Shown here one piece after another: positions 7,799 through 15,930 of a DNA stretch of 64,000 nt. The translations under genes and the position numbers were made by a program. The notes beneath the pieces were generated by a model, which did not search any database, was not told the DNA's origin, and saw nothing but the letters and a program-made list of their open reading frames with translations. Numbering within the stretch: position 1 is the first letter of the stretch; each line of letters starts with the position of its first letter. Where the stretch lies: the NCBI RefSeq assembly GCF_026342405.1, contig NZ_JAPEMU010000001.1, forward strand, positions 7,936,001 to 8,000,000, read 5' to 3'. The stretch comes from Kitasatospora sp. NBC_00240. Lineage in GTDB: Bacteria > Actinomycetota > Actinomycetes > Streptomycetales > Streptomycetaceae.

Positions 7799-8962
7799 TC
7801 AGGCGTCCTGCGAGCGGCGGTCCGTCACCAGGCCCATGTCGCAGGCGGCGAGGAACCGGGCCACACCGGCGGCGCTGCGCAGGTCACCCTCCGCGCCGAG
7901 GTCGAGCAGGCTGCCGAGCACGGTCGCCTCGCGCTCGCCGCCGACCCCGAGCGCCGCGGCCGGCTGCGCGCCGGCGTCGGCCCGCAGGTCGACCACGCGG
8001 ACGACGATGTCCTCGCGCTGGAAGACCGTGCTGCCGATCACCGGGTTGCCCGGGTCGGCCGCCGCGAGGCCGTCCTGCTCCGCCAGCAGCTTGGCGACGG
8101 CCGGGCCGTTGCCCTTCTTGACCGGGTACACCACGGCCTGGCGCTCCACCTCGCCGCGCACCGGCGCGGCCGGGGCGGTGTGGTGGACGGCCGGCAGTGC
8201 GGCGCGGGCGAAGAAGGCGCGGGCGGCCTCCGGGTTGCCCAGCTCGCGGTCCTCCTCCAGGTACGGGTTGATGGCCTCCTCGACGGCACGGATCTCCGGC
8301 TGCATCGCCACGTGGCGCAGCGCAGCGCCGAGGTCGCCGACCACCTCGACGGCCCGCACCACCCGGTTGCCGTGCATGAACAGCGAGGTGCGGCGGAGCC
8401 GGGTGGTGTCGTCCACTACGGCCTGCGGGGAGGTGTAGCCGGCCAGGATCTGCGCCACCTTGCGCTCGCTGCCGGGCTTGACCGTGAAGGTCAGCGCGTG
8501 CCGGGTGACACCGTCCGGCCCGGGCGTGACCTGCGGCATGCCGGGGCCGCCGGCCGCGCGGGGCGAGCCGGCCCGCACCTCCTCGGGCTTGCGGGTGCCG
8601 GTGGCCCCCTTCGCCGAGGTCTCGCGCAGGATGTTGTAGCGCAGCGAGCGGAACCGGTCGCTGACGCAGCCGTGCATCGGCTTGACCATCTCGCGGTGCG
8701 CCGGGCTGTCCACCCAGGCCAGGAACGAGTCGGGGTCGTTCCACTCGCTGGTGATCAGCCACTGGCGCGGGTCGTCGATCGACTGGCAGAGCTGGTCGCT
8801 GACGTGCCCGGGCACCGAGGCGACCTTGTGGCGGAGCTTCTCGTACACGTCCAGGAAGCGCTGCTGGGCGCCGTCCTGGATCTCCAGCATCAGCACCACC
8901 CGGAGCCGGGATTCGTCGAGCTCGGCGTGCTGCTGCACCTGCGGTTCGGACAGAGTCGTCAT
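7799..8962 (-). CDS. ABM-domain monooxygenase/cyclase fusion, first gene of pigment operon (WhiE ORFI / SchA type)
   Basis: The 387-residue protein begins with an antibiotic-biosynthesis-monooxygenase (ferredoxin-like) domain (~18-115: RVVLMLEIQDGAQQRF, LITSEWNDPDSFLAWVDSP). It continues with SchA/CurD-like sequence containing two further related segments (HALTFTVKPGSERKVAQIL near 185 and AVVYPVKKGNGPAVAKLL near 290), suggesting internal duplication. It heads the pigment operon, as in whiE, sch and cur loci. Its exact reaction in spore pigment formation is not known to me. The gene starts at the edge of the 363-nt divergent promoter region. Confidence 0.9.
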   Translation of the reverse strand: MTTLSEPQVQQHAELDESRLRVVLMLEIQDGAQQRFLDVYEKLRHKVASVPGHVSDQLCQSIDDPRQWLITSEWNDPDSFLAWVDSPAHREMVKPMHGCVSDRFRSLRYNILRETSAKGATGTRKPEEVRAGSPRAAGGPGMPQVTPGPDGVTRHALTFTVKPGSERKVAQILAGYTSPQAVVDDTTRLRRTSLFMHGNRVVRAVEVVGDLGAALRHVAMQPEIRAVEEAINPYLEEDRELGNPEAARAFFARAALPAVHHTAPAAPVRGEVERQAVVYPVKKGNGPAVAKLLAEQDGLAAADPGNPVIGSTVFQREDIVVRVVDLRADAGAQPAAALGVGGEREATVLGSLLDLGAEGDLRSAAGVARFLAACDMGLVTDRRSQDA

Positions 8963-9325
8963 GATCCACTTTCTGCGTCGGGGCCGCGGCTGCGGCGGGC
9001 GGCCGATCGGCTCGGCCGGTGCGGGGAGGGGGCGACGGGCCGGGGAGGTCCGGGCGGCGGGGCCCGGTCCGGCGGGAGGGACGGTCTCCCCCTCGGCGGT
9101 CCCCCTCGGTAGGGGTTGCCGCCGAGGTCAGGGGTCCAGGCCTGATCTCGATCGTGGGGCGCGGCCACGGGCGGCGCGAGATATGCGGTCCATCCGAGCG
9201 ACGAGCGCGGACAACCCGTCGTCGGCGGGGGACGGTAGAGCGGGGCACCCGCGTCCGGGGCCCTGCCGACGGCCGTCGGCGAACTCTCGCCGGCCGCTCA
9301 TCTCCCGTACAGGCTGGAGCAATTG
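8963..9325. promoter_or_regulatory. Divergent promoter region of pigment locus
   Basis: This 363-nt gap separates the operon of seven genes (minus) from the hydroxylase (plus). It contains a nested hairpin: outer arms 9091-9099 and 9119-9127, inner arms about 9102-9106 and 9111-9115. In S. coelicolor the equivalent region carries two sporulation-controlled promoters, one sigma-F dependent; I cannot assign boxes here with confidence. Confidence 0.5.
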
Positions 9326-10954
9326 ATGAATCCAAAGGTGGACGACCGGGTGCCGGTCCTGATCGTGGGCGGGTCACTGGTGGGGCTGTCGGCCTCGCTC
9401 TTCCTGGGCCGACTGGGTGTCAGACACCTCCTGGTCGAGAAGCACTCGGGCACCTCGCATCACCCGCGTGGACGCGGCAACAACGTCCGGACGATGGAAC
9501 TGCTGCGGGTCGCCGGCGCCGAGGCCGGCATCCGCGAGGCGGCCTCCGTGCTGGCCGAGAACCACGGCATCCTGCAGGCCGACACCCTCACCGGCACCGA
9601 GCAGGAGTGGCTCTTCCGGGAGATCGACCCCGGCGGCGCGCTCGCCAGGTTCAGCCCCTCCTCCTGGTGCCTGTGCAGCCAGAACGACCTGGAGCCCGTC
9701 CTGCTGCGCCAGGCCCGCGAGCTGGGCGGCGACCTGCGCTTCAGCACCGAGCTGGTCTCCTTCGAGCAGGACGCCGACGGGGTGAGCGCGCTGCTGCGCA
9801 GCCGGGAGACCGGGGAGGAGCGGACCGTCCGGGCCGAGTACCTGATCGCCGCCGACGGGCCGCGCAGCCCGGTACGCGAGCGGCTGGGGATCGGCCAGTC
9901 CGGCAAGGGCGAGCTGTTCCACAACGTCAGCATCACCTTCCGCGCGAAGCGGCTCGCCGAGGCGGTGGGCGACCGGCACTTCATCGCCTGCTACCTGACC
10001 AACCCTCAGGGCCCCGGTGCGCTGCTGCCGGTGGACAACCACGAGCAGTGGGTCTTCCATGCGCCGTGGCACCCCGAGCACGGTGAGCCGCTGGAGGCGT
10101 TCACCGACGAGCGCTGCGTGGCGCACATCCGGACCGCGACCGGTGTTCCCGGCCTGGAGGTCGAGATCACCGGGAAGGCGCCCTGGCACGCGGCCGAACG
10201 GGTCGCCGACCGGTACTCCGCCGGACGGGTGTTCCTCGCCGGGGACTCGGCCCACGAGATGTCCCCGACCGGCGCGTTCGGCTCCAACACCGGTATCCAG
10301 GACGCCCACAACCTGGCCTGGAAGCTGGCGGCCGTGCTCGGCGGCTGGGCCGGGCCCGGCCTGCTGGACACCTACACCACGGAGCGCCGCCCGGTCGCCC
10401 AGGTCACCGGCGAGCGGGCCTCCGCCCGCTCGGCCGAGCACCGCCACCCCGGGTACGACGCGGTGCCCGGCACCGGCCGGCAGGCCGGCGTGCTCGCGGT
10501 GGCGCTCGGCTACCGCTACCCCGACGGCGCGGTGGCCGGCGGCGACCCGGACCAGCCGGTGGTGCCGGAGAGCTTCCGCCCGACCGGCGAGCCGGGCAGC
10601 CGGGCGCCGCACCTGTGGCTGCTCCGGGCCGGCGTCCGGCTCTCCTCGCTGGACCTCTACGAGCAGGCGATGGTGCTGCTCACCGGGGCGCAGGGCGGGT
10701 CCTGGCACGAGGCCGCCCGGCGGGCCGCCGACCGGCTGGCGGTGCCGCTGGACGCCTACCGGATCGGCACCGGCGCCGAGGACGACCTGGCGCCCGAGCC
10801 CGGCACCGACTGGGCCGAGCTGCACGGGGTCGGCCCGGACGGCGCCGTGCTGATCCGCCCCGACGGGTTCGTGGCCTGGCGCTCGGCCTCCGCCCCGGCC
10901 GACCAGGAGACCGCCGTCGCCGAGGCCCTGCGGACGGTGCTCGGGCTGGGCTGA
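9326..10954 (+). CDS. FAD-dependent aromatic hydroxylase (WhiE ORFVIII type)
   Basis: The 542-residue protein belongs to the p-hydroxybenzoate-hydroxylase family. It has a dinucleotide fold LIVGGSLVGLSASLFLG (~residues 13-30), RGRGNNVRTMELLR, the DG motif AADGPRSPVRERLG (~175) and the flavin GD motif FLAGDSAHEMSPTGAFG (~310). A ~100-residue C-terminal thioredoxin-like domain follows (DWAELHGVGPDGAVLIRPDGF). It hydroxylates the polyketide late in spore-pigment synthesis, using NAD(P)H and O2. I take ATG 9326 with GGAG 6 nt upstream, rather than the adjoining TTG at 9323. It is divergent from the operon, as in whiE. Confidence 0.92.
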   Translation: MNPKVDDRVPVLIVGGSLVGLSASLFLGRLGVRHLLVEKHSGTSHHPRGRGNNVRTMELLRVAGAEAGIREAASVLAENHGILQADTLTGTEQEWLFREIDPGGALARFSPSSWCLCSQNDLEPVLLRQARELGGDLRFSTELVSFEQDADGVSALLRSRETGEERTVRAEYLIAADGPRSPVRERLGIGQSGKGELFHNVSITFRAKRLAEAVGDRHFIACYLTNPQGPGALLPVDNHEQWVFHAPWHPEHGEPLEAFTDERCVAHIRTATGVPGLEVEITGKAPWHAAERVADRYSAGRVFLAGDSAHEMSPTGAFGSNTGIQDAHNLAWKLAAVLGGWAGPGLLDTYTTERRPVAQVTGERASARSAEHRHPGYDAVPGTGRQAGVLAVALGYRYPDGAVAGGDPDQPVVPESFRPTGEPGSRAPHLWLLRAGVRLSSLDLYEQAMVLLTGAQGGSWHEAARRAADRLAVPLDAYRIGTGAEDDLAPEPGTDWAELHGVGPDGAVLIRPDGFVAWRSASAPADQETAVAEALRTVLGLG

Positions 10955-10960
10955 CCGGCC

Positions 10961-11004
10961 CCCGGGGCCCGGCGGGTGCCGATCCGCACCCGCCGGGCCC
11001 CGGG
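10961..11004 (+). terminator. 19-bp perfect hairpin after hydroxylase
   Basis: Arms 10961-10979 and 10986-11004 pair perfectly with a 6-nt loop, 6 nt past the hydroxylase stop. Confidence 0.8.
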
Positions 11005-11154
11005 CCGCCGCCCGTCCGGGTGCGGGTCCGTCCGCCCGTCCGGGTGCGCGGCGGCGGCTTCCCGGGCAGAGTCGGACCTGGTAGGCCGTTCCCGTACGTC
11101 CTGTCCCGGCCGGCCGATCGCCCGCCCCTCCCCGGACCGCTTGGAGTACCCGTC

Positions 11155-12597
11155 ATGGCAGTGCAGTCCCAGGCTCAGGTCGGCGTCACCGGACTGGCCG
11201 TCATGGGCCGCAACCTGGCCCGGAACTTCGCCCGGCACGGCTACCGGGTCGCCGTGCACAACCGCACCGGGGCCCGGACCACCGCGCTGGTCGAGGAGTT
11301 CGGCCACGAGGGTGAATTCCTGCCCGCCCGGACGGCGCAGGAGTTCGTCACCTCGCTGGAGCGCCCGCGGCGCATCGTGATCATGGTCAAGGCCGGCGGC
11401 CCCACCGACGCCGTCATCGACGAACTGGTGCCCCTGCTGGACGCCGGCGACGTGCTGGTGGACGGCGGCAACGCGCACTTCCTGGACACCCGCCGCCGCG
11501 AGCAGGCCCTGCGCGTCCACGGGCTGCACTTCGTCGGCAGCGGCATCTCCGGCGGCGAGCAGGGCGCCCTCGAAGGCCCCAGCATCATGCCGGGCGGCAC
11601 CGCGGAGTCCTACCGGGTGCTCGGACCGCTGCTGGAGGACATCGCCGCCAAGGTGGACGGCACGCCCTGCTGCACCCACATCGGCCCCGACGGGGCCGGC
11701 CACTTCGTCAAGATGGTGCACAACGGCATCGAGTACGCCGACATGCAGCTGATCGCCGAGGCCTACGACCTGCTGCGGCACGGCGCCGGCCGGCAGCCCG
11801 GCGAGATCGCCGAGATCTTCCGCGGCTGGAACGGCGGCCGGCTGGAGTCCTACCTGATCGACATCACCGCCAAGGTCCTCGCCCACACCGACGCGGCGAC
11901 CGGCAGACCCTTCGTCGACGTCGTCCTCGACCAGGCCGAGCAGAAGGGCACCGGTCGCTGGACGGTGCAGACCGCCCTCGAACTCGGCATCCCGGTCAGC
12001 GGCATCGCCGAGGCGGTCTTCGCCCGCTCGCTGTCCGGCAGCGCCGAGCTGCGCGCCGCGGCCCGCGACCTGCCCGGGCCGACCGAGACCTGGCTGGACA
12101 GCGCGGCCTCCGACCGCTTCGCCGAGGACGTCGAACAGGCCCTGTACGCCTCGAAGATGGTCGCCTACGCGCAGGGCTTCAACCAGATCCAGGCCGGCAG
12201 CGCCGAGTACGCGTGGGACATCGATCTCGGCGCGACCGCCGCCATCTGGCGCGGCGGCTGCATCATCCGGGCCCGCTTCCTGGACCGGATCACCGCCGCC
12301 TACGGATCCGACGGCCGGCTGCCGACCCTGCTGACCGACGAGTACTTCCGCCAGGCACTGGCCGGCGCCCAGTCCAGCTGGCGCCGGGTGGTCACCACGG
12401 CGGCCCAACTGGGCGTACCAGCACCCGGCTTCGCCACCGCGCTGGCCTACTACGACAGCCTGCGCGCGGAGCGGCTGCCCGCCTCGCTGGTGCAGGGGCA
12501 GCGTGACTACTTCGGGGCGCACACCTACCGGCGGACCGACCGGGTCGGGACCTTCCACACCCTCTGGGGCGGGGACCACAGCGAGGAGGAGCGCTGA
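11155..12597 (+). CDS. gnd: 6-phosphogluconate dehydrogenase, decarboxylating
   Basis: This 480-residue enzyme of the oxidative pentose phosphate pathway converts 6-phosphogluconate to ribulose 5-phosphate and CO2, giving NADPH. It has the N-terminal nucleotide fold GVTGLAVMGRNLARNFARHG with the following HNRT (the Arg after Asn favours NADP). Substrate and catalytic motifs are SGISGGEQGALEGPSIMPGG and the KMVHNGIEYADMQ segment with catalytic Lys. The C-terminal helical part is intact (GTHTYRRTD-like ending AHTYRRTDRVGTFH). Length is normal for the long-form dimeric class. The upstream gap of 150 nt holds the hydroxylase terminator. Confidence 0.97.
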   Translation: MAVQSQAQVGVTGLAVMGRNLARNFARHGYRVAVHNRTGARTTALVEEFGHEGEFLPARTAQEFVTSLERPRRIVIMVKAGGPTDAVIDELVPLLDAGDVLVDGGNAHFLDTRRREQALRVHGLHFVGSGISGGEQGALEGPSIMPGGTAESYRVLGPLLEDIAAKVDGTPCCTHIGPDGAGHFVKMVHNGIEYADMQLIAEAYDLLRHGAGRQPGEIAEIFRGWNGGRLESYLIDITAKVLAHTDAATGRPFVDVVLDQAEQKGTGRWTVQTALELGIPVSGIAEAVFARSLSGSAELRAAARDLPGPTETWLDSAASDRFAEDVEQALYASKMVAYAQGFNQIQAGSAEYAWDIDLGATAAIWRGGCIIRARFLDRITAAYGSDGRLPTLLTDEYFRQALAGAQSSWRRVVTTAAQLGVPAPGFATALAYYDSLRAERLPASLVQGQRDYFGAHTYRRTDRVGTFHTLWGGDHSEEER

Positions 12598-12616
12598 GCG
12601 GCCCCGCCGGGGCATT

Positions 12617-12630
12617 CCCGCCCGGGCGGG
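12617..12630 (+). terminator. Short GC palindrome followed by T run after gnd
   Basis: A 14-nt self-complementary GC stretch is followed directly by TTT, 19 nt past the gnd stop. It is a weak candidate because the loop must open part of the stem. Confidence 0.35.
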
Positions 12631-12699
12631 TTTGCCCTCGCGCTGAGCGGCAAGGCGACAGGCACCGTCACCTCCGAACACCCGGAAGGCTGGTGCCCC

Positions 12700-13260
12700 T
12701 TGAAATCCCGAGAGAGCCACGAGCGCAGCACCGAACCACTCGCCGACCCGCCGAGCGCCGCCGACTCGCACCTCGCCGTCGGCACGCCCGTACCGGACGA
12801 CCCGGAACTGCTGCTCGGCGACGCCGAGGCGGCCCGGAGCGCGCTCGGCCTGCCCGCCGGGCCGGACGGGCCGCACCCGGCGGCCCTTCACGACAGCCAC
12901 GACGGCGTGGTCGAGCACGACAGCCACGACGGCGTGGACCAGCACGACAGCCACGACGGCGTGGACCAGCACGACAACCACGAGAGTGTGGACCAGCAGG
13001 ACGGGACGGACGAGCCGGCGGGCCGGTGGAGCCGGGTCACCGGCTCGGCGGGCCGGGCCCGAACGGCCGCACTGGCGAAGCTCGGCGGGGCCGCCGGACG
13101 GCTGCGCGGCTCCCGCCCGTACCATCCGGAGGCCGCCGCGGTACTGCTCCCGGAGCACGACGGGGCTACTGCCCCGGCCCGGGTGCCGTACCTGCTGGTC
13201 GCCGGCCTCGCCGCGGGCGGCCTGGCCGCGGTGGTGGTGCTGCGCCGCCGGCGCGGCTGA
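12700..13260 (+). CDS. Tail-anchored protein with His/Asp-rich nonapeptide repeats
   Basis: The 186-residue protein starts at TTG 12700 (GGAAGG 10 nt upstream; no nearer ATG in frame). It has an acidic N-terminal part and then four tandem 9-residue units of the type HDSHDGVDQ (residues 64-99). A basic linker (RVTGSAGRARTAALAKLGG) follows, and then one C-terminal membrane segment (VPYLLVAGLAAGGLAAVVVL) ending in RRRRG. That is a tail anchor with the repeats on the cytoplasmic side, or the reverse if exported by an unrecognised route. His/Asp spacing could bind divalent metal; this is inference. I do not recognise a family. It lies between gnd and a second small unknown gene. Confidence 0.65.
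   Translation: MKSRESHERSTEPLADPPSAADSHLAVGTPVPDDPELLLGDAEAARSALGLPAGPDGPHPAALHDSHDGVVEHDSHDGVDQHDSHDGVDQHDNHESVDQQDGTDEPAGRWSRVTGSAGRARTAALAKLGGAAGRLRGSRPYHPEAAAVLLPEHDGATAPARVPYLLVAGLAAGGLAAVVVLRRRRG
12889..12996 (+). repeat. Four tandem 27-bp coding repeats
   Basis: Units at 12889-12915, 12916-12942, 12943-12969 and 12970-12996; the second and third are identical. Each encodes a HDxHxxVxx nonapeptide. Copy change would keep the frame. Confidence 0.9.
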
Positions 13261-13328
13261 CCCGTACGGCCGCCGCCCGCGCACGGCGGGTCGGTACCGC
13301 TCGATACGACGTCAGGGAGGAGCCCGGT

Positions 13329-13550
13329 ATGACGACCGACCCGGCGGACCGGGAGGAGATCGGGGACTACCACCTGCTCCGCGAGATCGACCCCGAGGTG
13401 CCCACGGCCGACGCGGCCGAGCAGGCGCGTGAGCTCCTGCCGCACGGCGACGACGACCTGGCCGGAGGTCTGGCCCCGGACGTTCCCGAGGCCGACGCGG
13501 CCGAGCAGGCGCGCTTGGTGGAGACCCCCGAGGAGGACGACCCCCGGTAG
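13329..13550 (+). CDS. Small acidic protein with duplicated DAAEQAR motif
   Basis: The 73-residue, very acidic cytoplasmic protein has ATG 13329 with a strong GGAGG 8 nt upstream. It contains two copies of a motif: DPEVPTADAAEQAREL and DVPEADAAEQARLV, 37 residues apart. Proteins with this EVPEADAAEQ pattern recur in streptomycetes as small conserved hypotheticals; I know no function. It sits 68 nt after the tail-anchored protein gene and may share its transcript. Confidence 0.75.
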   Translation: MTTDPADREEIGDYHLLREIDPEVPTADAAEQARELLPHGDDDLAGGLAPDVPEADAAEQARLVETPEEDDPR

Positions 13551-13596
13551 GGCTCCCGCGAACCCTGTCCGTCCGTCCGGATCCCCGGCCGCTGTC

Positions 13597-13655
13597 CGTT
13601 CGAATCCCCGATGGCCCGCACACCTCAGGTGTGCGGGCCATCGGGGATTCGAACG
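13597..13655. terminator. Very long palindrome (29-bp arms, 1-nt centre) between convergent genes
   Basis: Arms 13597-13625 and 13627-13655 are perfectly complementary about a single C. It lies between the stop at 13550 (+) and the stop at 13665 (-), so it is a bidirectional terminator candidate. Both arms contain a GTTCGAATC-type string resembling a tRNA T-arm. Confidence 0.75.
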
Positions 13656-13664
13656 ACGTTCAGG

Positions 13665-15020
13665 TCAGGCGGGGTGGCGCCCGGGCCCGTCGGCGTCCGG
13701 GCCGGGCGGCCGCGCGCCGATGCGCTCGAAGTCCTGCAGCGTCGCCGGACGGCCCTCCTGGAACCCCGTCCGGACGAAGTCGTCCCCGGTGGTGGCGTTC
13801 AGCGCCCAGTTGGTCAGCACCCGGGCGCGGGCGGTGACGGTGGGCAGCGCCATCACGTGGTAGCCGCGGGCCACCAGCTGGGCGGGCACCCCGGAGAGCT
13901 CCACGCCGAGCGGTTTGGAGACGGCGTCGGTGCCGCCGAGGTCGACGACCAGCCCCAGATCGCGGTGGCGGTAGGGCCGCAGCGGGGTGCCGCGCAGGGT
14001 GGCGACCAGGTTCCGGGCCACCGCCTTGCCCTGGCGCTGCGAGTGCTGGGCGGTCGGTGGGGTGATCGCGTCGCCGCCGACCGCGAGGTCCGGCACCGCG
14101 GCGGCGTCGCCGACCGCGAAGACCCCGGGGGAGCCGGGGACGGTCAGCTCGGCCGTGGTCCGCAGCCGGCCGCGTACGGTCGGCCCGTCCAGGGTGCCCA
14201 CCAGCGGGCTGGCCGCCACCCCGGCCGTCCAGACCAGGGTCCGGGTCGGCAGCACCCGGCCGTCCGTCAGCGTCACCGACTCCGGGGACACCGCCCGGAC
14301 CGAGGTGGTGAGGGAGAACCGGACACCGCGCCGGCGCAGCGTCTCCATCGCCTTGGCGCCGAGCCGGTCGCCGAGCTCCGGCAGCAGCTTCGGGGCGACG
14401 TCGACCAGGTGCCACTCCAGCAGCGCCGGATCGAGCCGGGGGAACCGGGCGGTGGCCGCCGCGGTGAGCCGCTGCAGGCAGGCGGCGGTCTCCACCCCCG
14501 CGTAGCCGCCGCCGACCACCACGAAGCGCATCCGGGCGGCGCGCTCCGCCTCGTCGGTGGCGACGGCCGCCAGGTCGAGCTGGGAGATCACGTGGTCGCG
14601 CAGGTAGGCGGCCTGGGCCAGGGTCTTCATGCCGAGCGCGTGTTCGGCCAGGCCCGGGATGTCGAAGGTCCGGGTGGTGCTGCCGGCGGCGAGCACCAGG
14701 TAGTCGTACGGCAGTCGGGTGACGGCGCCGGTCGAGGTCCGGACCTCGACGCTGCGGGCCGCCGTGTCCACGCCGGTCGCACCGCCCGGCACGATCCTGG
14801 TGCGGCGCAGCCGGCGGCGCAGCGACACCGCCACCGACTGGGGTGTCAGCACTCCGGCGGCGACGTGCGGCAGCAGCGGCAGGTAGAGCTGATAGTCCGT
14901 CGGGGTGACGAGGGTCAGCTCGGCCTCGGCGGGCCGCAGTGCCCGCTCCAGCCGGTGCAGGCACTCCACTCCGGCGAATCCGCCACCGACGACGAGGATC
15001 TTGGGACGGGTCACGGGCAT
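13665..15020 (-). CDS. Type II NADH dehydrogenase (NDH-2) family flavoprotein
   Basis: The ~451-residue pyridine-nucleotide-disulphide oxidoreductase has an FAD fold at the N-terminus (KILVVGGGFAGVECLHRL), an NADH fold in the middle (FVVVGGGYAGVETAACL), and FAVGDAAAVPD and ATxxGDDFVRTGF near the C-terminus. NDH-2 enzymes oxidise NADH and reduce quinone at the inner membrane face without pumping protons. Start choice: ATG 15020 abuts GAAAGG with no spacing; a GTG two codons later (15014) has 6-nt spacing and may be the true start. Frames extending to 15401 give low-complexity sequence and are not accepted. The gene is divergent from a chaplin gene. Confidence 0.88.
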   Translation of the reverse strand: MPVTRPKILVVGGGFAGVECLHRLERALRPAEAELTLVTPTDYQLYLPLLPHVAAGVLTPQSVAVSLRRRLRRTRIVPGGATGVDTAARSVEVRTSTGAVTRLPYDYLVLAAGSTTRTFDIPGLAEHALGMKTLAQAAYLRDHVISQLDLAAVATDEAERAARMRFVVVGGGYAGVETAACLQRLTAAATARFPRLDPALLEWHLVDVAPKLLPELGDRLGAKAMETLRRRGVRFSLTTSVRAVSPESVTLTDGRVLPTRTLVWTAGVAASPLVGTLDGPTVRGRLRTTAELTVPGSPGVFAVGDAAAVPDLAVGGDAITPPTAQHSQRQGKAVARNLVATLRGTPLRPYRHRDLGLVVDLGGTDAVSKPLGVELSGVPAQLVARGYHVMALPTVTARARVLTNWALNATTGDDFVRTGFQEGRPATLQDFERIGARPPGPDADGPGRHPA

Positions 15021-15432
15021 CCTTTCGGTGCGTCGGCGCCGCCGATCCGGCGGGGCCGTGCGGTGGTACGGCCACGGCGACGGCGGCACCGCCGGCCACG
15101 GACCAGGTGGGCGCAGGCGGGGCCGTACGAGCGGTCGGCGGGGTCGCACGAGCGGTCGCCTGCCCACGTCGCCCGCGCCGAAACCGGGCCGGGCGCCCCG
15201 CCCGCGCCGGTGGCCCCCGCCGGCGCCCGTCGGTGATCGCCCGTCGGTGATCGGCCTTCGGTGATCGGCCGTCCGGCCCAGGCGTTCACTGCATCGGGTG
15301 AACCAGGCCCCCGTAGAGCAGTCCAGGGCCTCCCGGCGGCCGAAGAACTGGTGTCGGCGGGCCGCGGCGTTGCGGCCCGGGACGCTTCGATCCGTATCCA
15401 CCCAGTACCAGCACCAGTATCAGGAGAAGCTC
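15021..15432. other. Divergent promoter region with short tandem repeats
   Basis: This 412-nt gap lies between NDH-2 and chaplin genes. It contains a direct repeat ACGAGCGGTCG (15127-15137 and 15148-15158) and a 14-bp tandem array at 15227-15282. No gene is seen. The AGGAG before the chaplin start is the only confident signal. Confidence 0.5.
15227..15282. repeat. 14-bp tandem repeat, three good and one decayed copy
   Basis: Units 15227-15240, 15241-15254 and 15255-15268 differ by one or two bases (CCGTCGGTGATCGC type); 15269-15282 is a degenerate fourth. Confidence 0.75.
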
Positions 15433-15675
15433 ATGACCGCTCTTCGTAGGACTCTCGCCCTGACCGCCGCCGCGGGCGCCCTCGTGCTCGCCGGGGCCGG
15501 CGTGGCCGGTGCCAGCGCCGGTGCGCAGGGCGTCGCCGCCGGCTCGCCCGGCGTGCTGTCCGGGAACCTCATCCAGGTGCCGGTGCACGTCCCGGTCAAC
15601 CTGTGCGGCAACAGCATCGGCGTCGTCAGCATCCTGAACCCGGCCTTCGGCAACGCCTGCGCCAACGTGGGCTGA
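15433..15675 (+). CDS. Short chaplin (hydrophobic aerial-surface protein)
   Basis: The 80-residue precursor has a Sec signal peptide (residues 1-29, cleavage after AGA-S). One chaplin domain follows, SPGVLSGNLIQVPVHVPVNLCGN through FGNACANVG, with the two conserved Cys (C58, C76) that form a disulphide. Short chaplins are secreted, assemble into amyloid-like fibrils at the air interface and allow aerial growth; long chaplins carry sorting signals, which this one lacks. ATG 15433 has AGGAG 6 nt upstream. A strong hairpin follows. A Wbl regulator gene is next on the same strand. Confidence 0.93.
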   Translation: MTALRRTLALTAAAGALVLAGAGVAGASAGAQGVAAGSPGVLSGNLIQVPVHVPVNLCGNSIGVVSILNPAFGNACANVG

Positions 15676-15694
15676 CCTGCCCTCGGCACGACCC

Positions 15695-15726
15695 GGCCGG
15701 CCCCGCTGTCCCGAGCGGGGCCGGCC
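15695..15726 (+). terminator. 13-bp hairpin after chaplin
   Basis: Arms 15695-15707 and 15714-15726 pair perfectly with a 6-nt loop, 19 nt past the stop. Confidence 0.8.
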
Positions 15727-15930
15727 CCCGCGGACGTCCGGTTCGGCCCGTCCGGTGCGCCCCGCGTGGGCGGCCCGGGCAATCGGCCCGCAAACTCCGG
15801 GCCCGATCAGGCATGGTCCGGCCGGGGGCGGCAAGGCGGGAGGGGAGGGCCGGGTACGCAACGCCCCGCGGGGCCGGCCCCGCGAGGCCCACCGGCCCGA
15901 AGGCATCCACCTCCGGAAGGGAGCAATCCG

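Noticed and set aside
3669..10954. An antibiotic-type aromatic polyketide cluster
   Set aside because: Gene set and order are those of spore-pigment loci; no pathway regulator (SARP), ketoreductase, glycosyltransferase or exporter is adjacent.
10756..13284. An 842-codon minus-strand frame over gnd
   Set aside because: Antisense to gnd and the repeat protein; no motif, no ribosome site.
13597..13655. A tRNA gene
   Set aside because: Only the T-arm-like string is present; the rest is a palindrome with no acceptor, D or anticodon arms.
15021..15401. Extended N-terminus for the NDH-2 protein
   Set aside because: The extra ~125 residues are Arg/Pro/Gly repeats; the FAD motif normally begins within the first ten residues.
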